Below, piece by piece: positions 5,134-5,418 of a DNA stretch of 5,418 nt. Source of the stretch: Roseovarius sp. (lineage in GTDB: Bacteria > Pseudomonadota > Alphaproteobacteria > Rhodobacterales > Rhodobacteraceae); the NCBI GenBank assembly GCA_007125415.1, contig SLDH01000284.1, positions 1 through 5,418 on the forward strand, read 5' to 3'. Positions within the stretch are counted from its first letter, which is position 1, and every line of letters begins with the position of its first letter. The translations under genes were made by a program, and so were the position numbers. The notes under the pieces were generated by a model. It did no database searches and was not told the origin of the DNA. It saw nothing but the letters and a program-made list of their open reading frames with translations.

Positions 5134-5418
5134 TCACTGCTGCATGCCGGATGGGGCAGGGGATTGAAATGGGTCAATCTGACATTGCGGCGGCTTGTCG
5201 CAAACAGCGGCGAGCGGCTCGGGAAAGACGCCGAGGCCGGGAAGAGAAATCTGCGGTGGCCCCTGCAGACGCTGCAAGCCGGTCAAGGGGTCCGGGTATC
5301 GCGATTCCGGATCGGGGTCAACGGTCGGGCCTTTCTGCACGGTCGCGCGGGCCGCACTGGTCTTAGCAGGCTGCTGAAAAGGTCCTGCGCCTGTCTGTTT
5401 TGACACAGAGGGCGGGAA
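5134..5418 (-). CDS. C-terminal end of an unidentified gene, cut by the window edge
   Basis: A minus-strand frame is open from the right edge to a TGA at 5134-5136, 19 bp before the DUF983 start, a spacing typical of an operon. The visible 94 residues are rich in proline, glutamine and serine (DPDPESRYPDPL, LQGPPQ, FPEP). They include two cysteines (CDKPPQC) near the end and look non-globular, as in a disordered tail or a secreted or periplasmic linker. I do not recognise the family. A GTG at 5404-5406 could be a start for a separate 90-residue protein, but no ribosome-binding site precedes it, so a truncated longer gene is more likely. The other two minus frames are closed by stops within the segment. 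The plus-strand frames here look like shadows. Confidence 0.45.
   Translation of the reverse strand, partial: FPPSVSKQTGAGPFQQPAKTSAARATVQKGPTVDPDPESRYPDPLTGLQRLQGPPQISLPGLGVFPEPLAAVCDKPPQCQIDPFQSPAPSGMQQ

Noticed and set aside
5115..5177. Longer DUF983 start at 5177
   Set aside because: It overlaps the preceding frame and lacks a ribosome-binding site, whereas ATG 5114 follows a clear AGGAG.
5170..5366. Plus-strand 65-codon frame preceded by a GGGG purine run
   Set aside because: It is arginine- and serine-rich with no recognisable order, typical of a shadow frame in G+C-rich DNA, and lies opposite the minus-strand open frame.

Overview
The base composition (G+C-rich, strong preference for G or C in third codon positions) and the gene content suggest an alphaproteobacterium, most likely of the Rhodobacteraceae/Roseobacter group. 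This is a judgement from reading the sequence, not from a search. No RNA genes, insertion sequences, CRISPR arrays, phage genes or long repeats are visible. The window is a densely packed chromosomal segment of seven genes, one of them cut by the right edge, and it has no gene-free stretch longer than about 120 bases.

Left part (1-1760), minus strand: an unrecognised 221-residue protein (14-679) lies downstream of an XRE-family helix-turn-helix regulator (799-1656) that carries a long, unassigned C-terminal domain. A perfect 12-bp palindrome (716-727) sits in front of the unknown gene. The regulator is divergent from a membrane fatty acid desaturase. The 105-bp space between the two start codons holds two different dyad-symmetric elements that could be operators.

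Middle (1762-3653), plus strand: the desaturase, with all three histidine boxes, is followed after 44 bp by a ten-helix EamA/DMT-family transporter. They probably form a two-gene operon controlled by the divergent regulator. A reasonable working model is lipid-responsive control of membrane fatty acid modification, with the transporter's substrate unknown.

Right part (3703-5418), minus strand, convergent with the middle operon: an unidentified proline-rich C-terminal fragment (5134-5418) is followed by a DUF983 zinc-ribbon membrane protein (4725-5114) and a Nudix hydrolase with an interrupted Nudix box (3995-4699). These are closely spaced (19 and 25 bp) and probably cotranscribed. A 118-bp spacer with several hairpins and a possible -35 element then leads to a 57-residue coiled-coil protein (3703-3876) that looks separately controlled.

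Nothing here is a clear previously undescribed system. The points most worth a second look are the divergent regulator/desaturase control region, the regulator's unassigned sensor domain, the split Nudix box, and the small coiled-coil gene with its structured leader.
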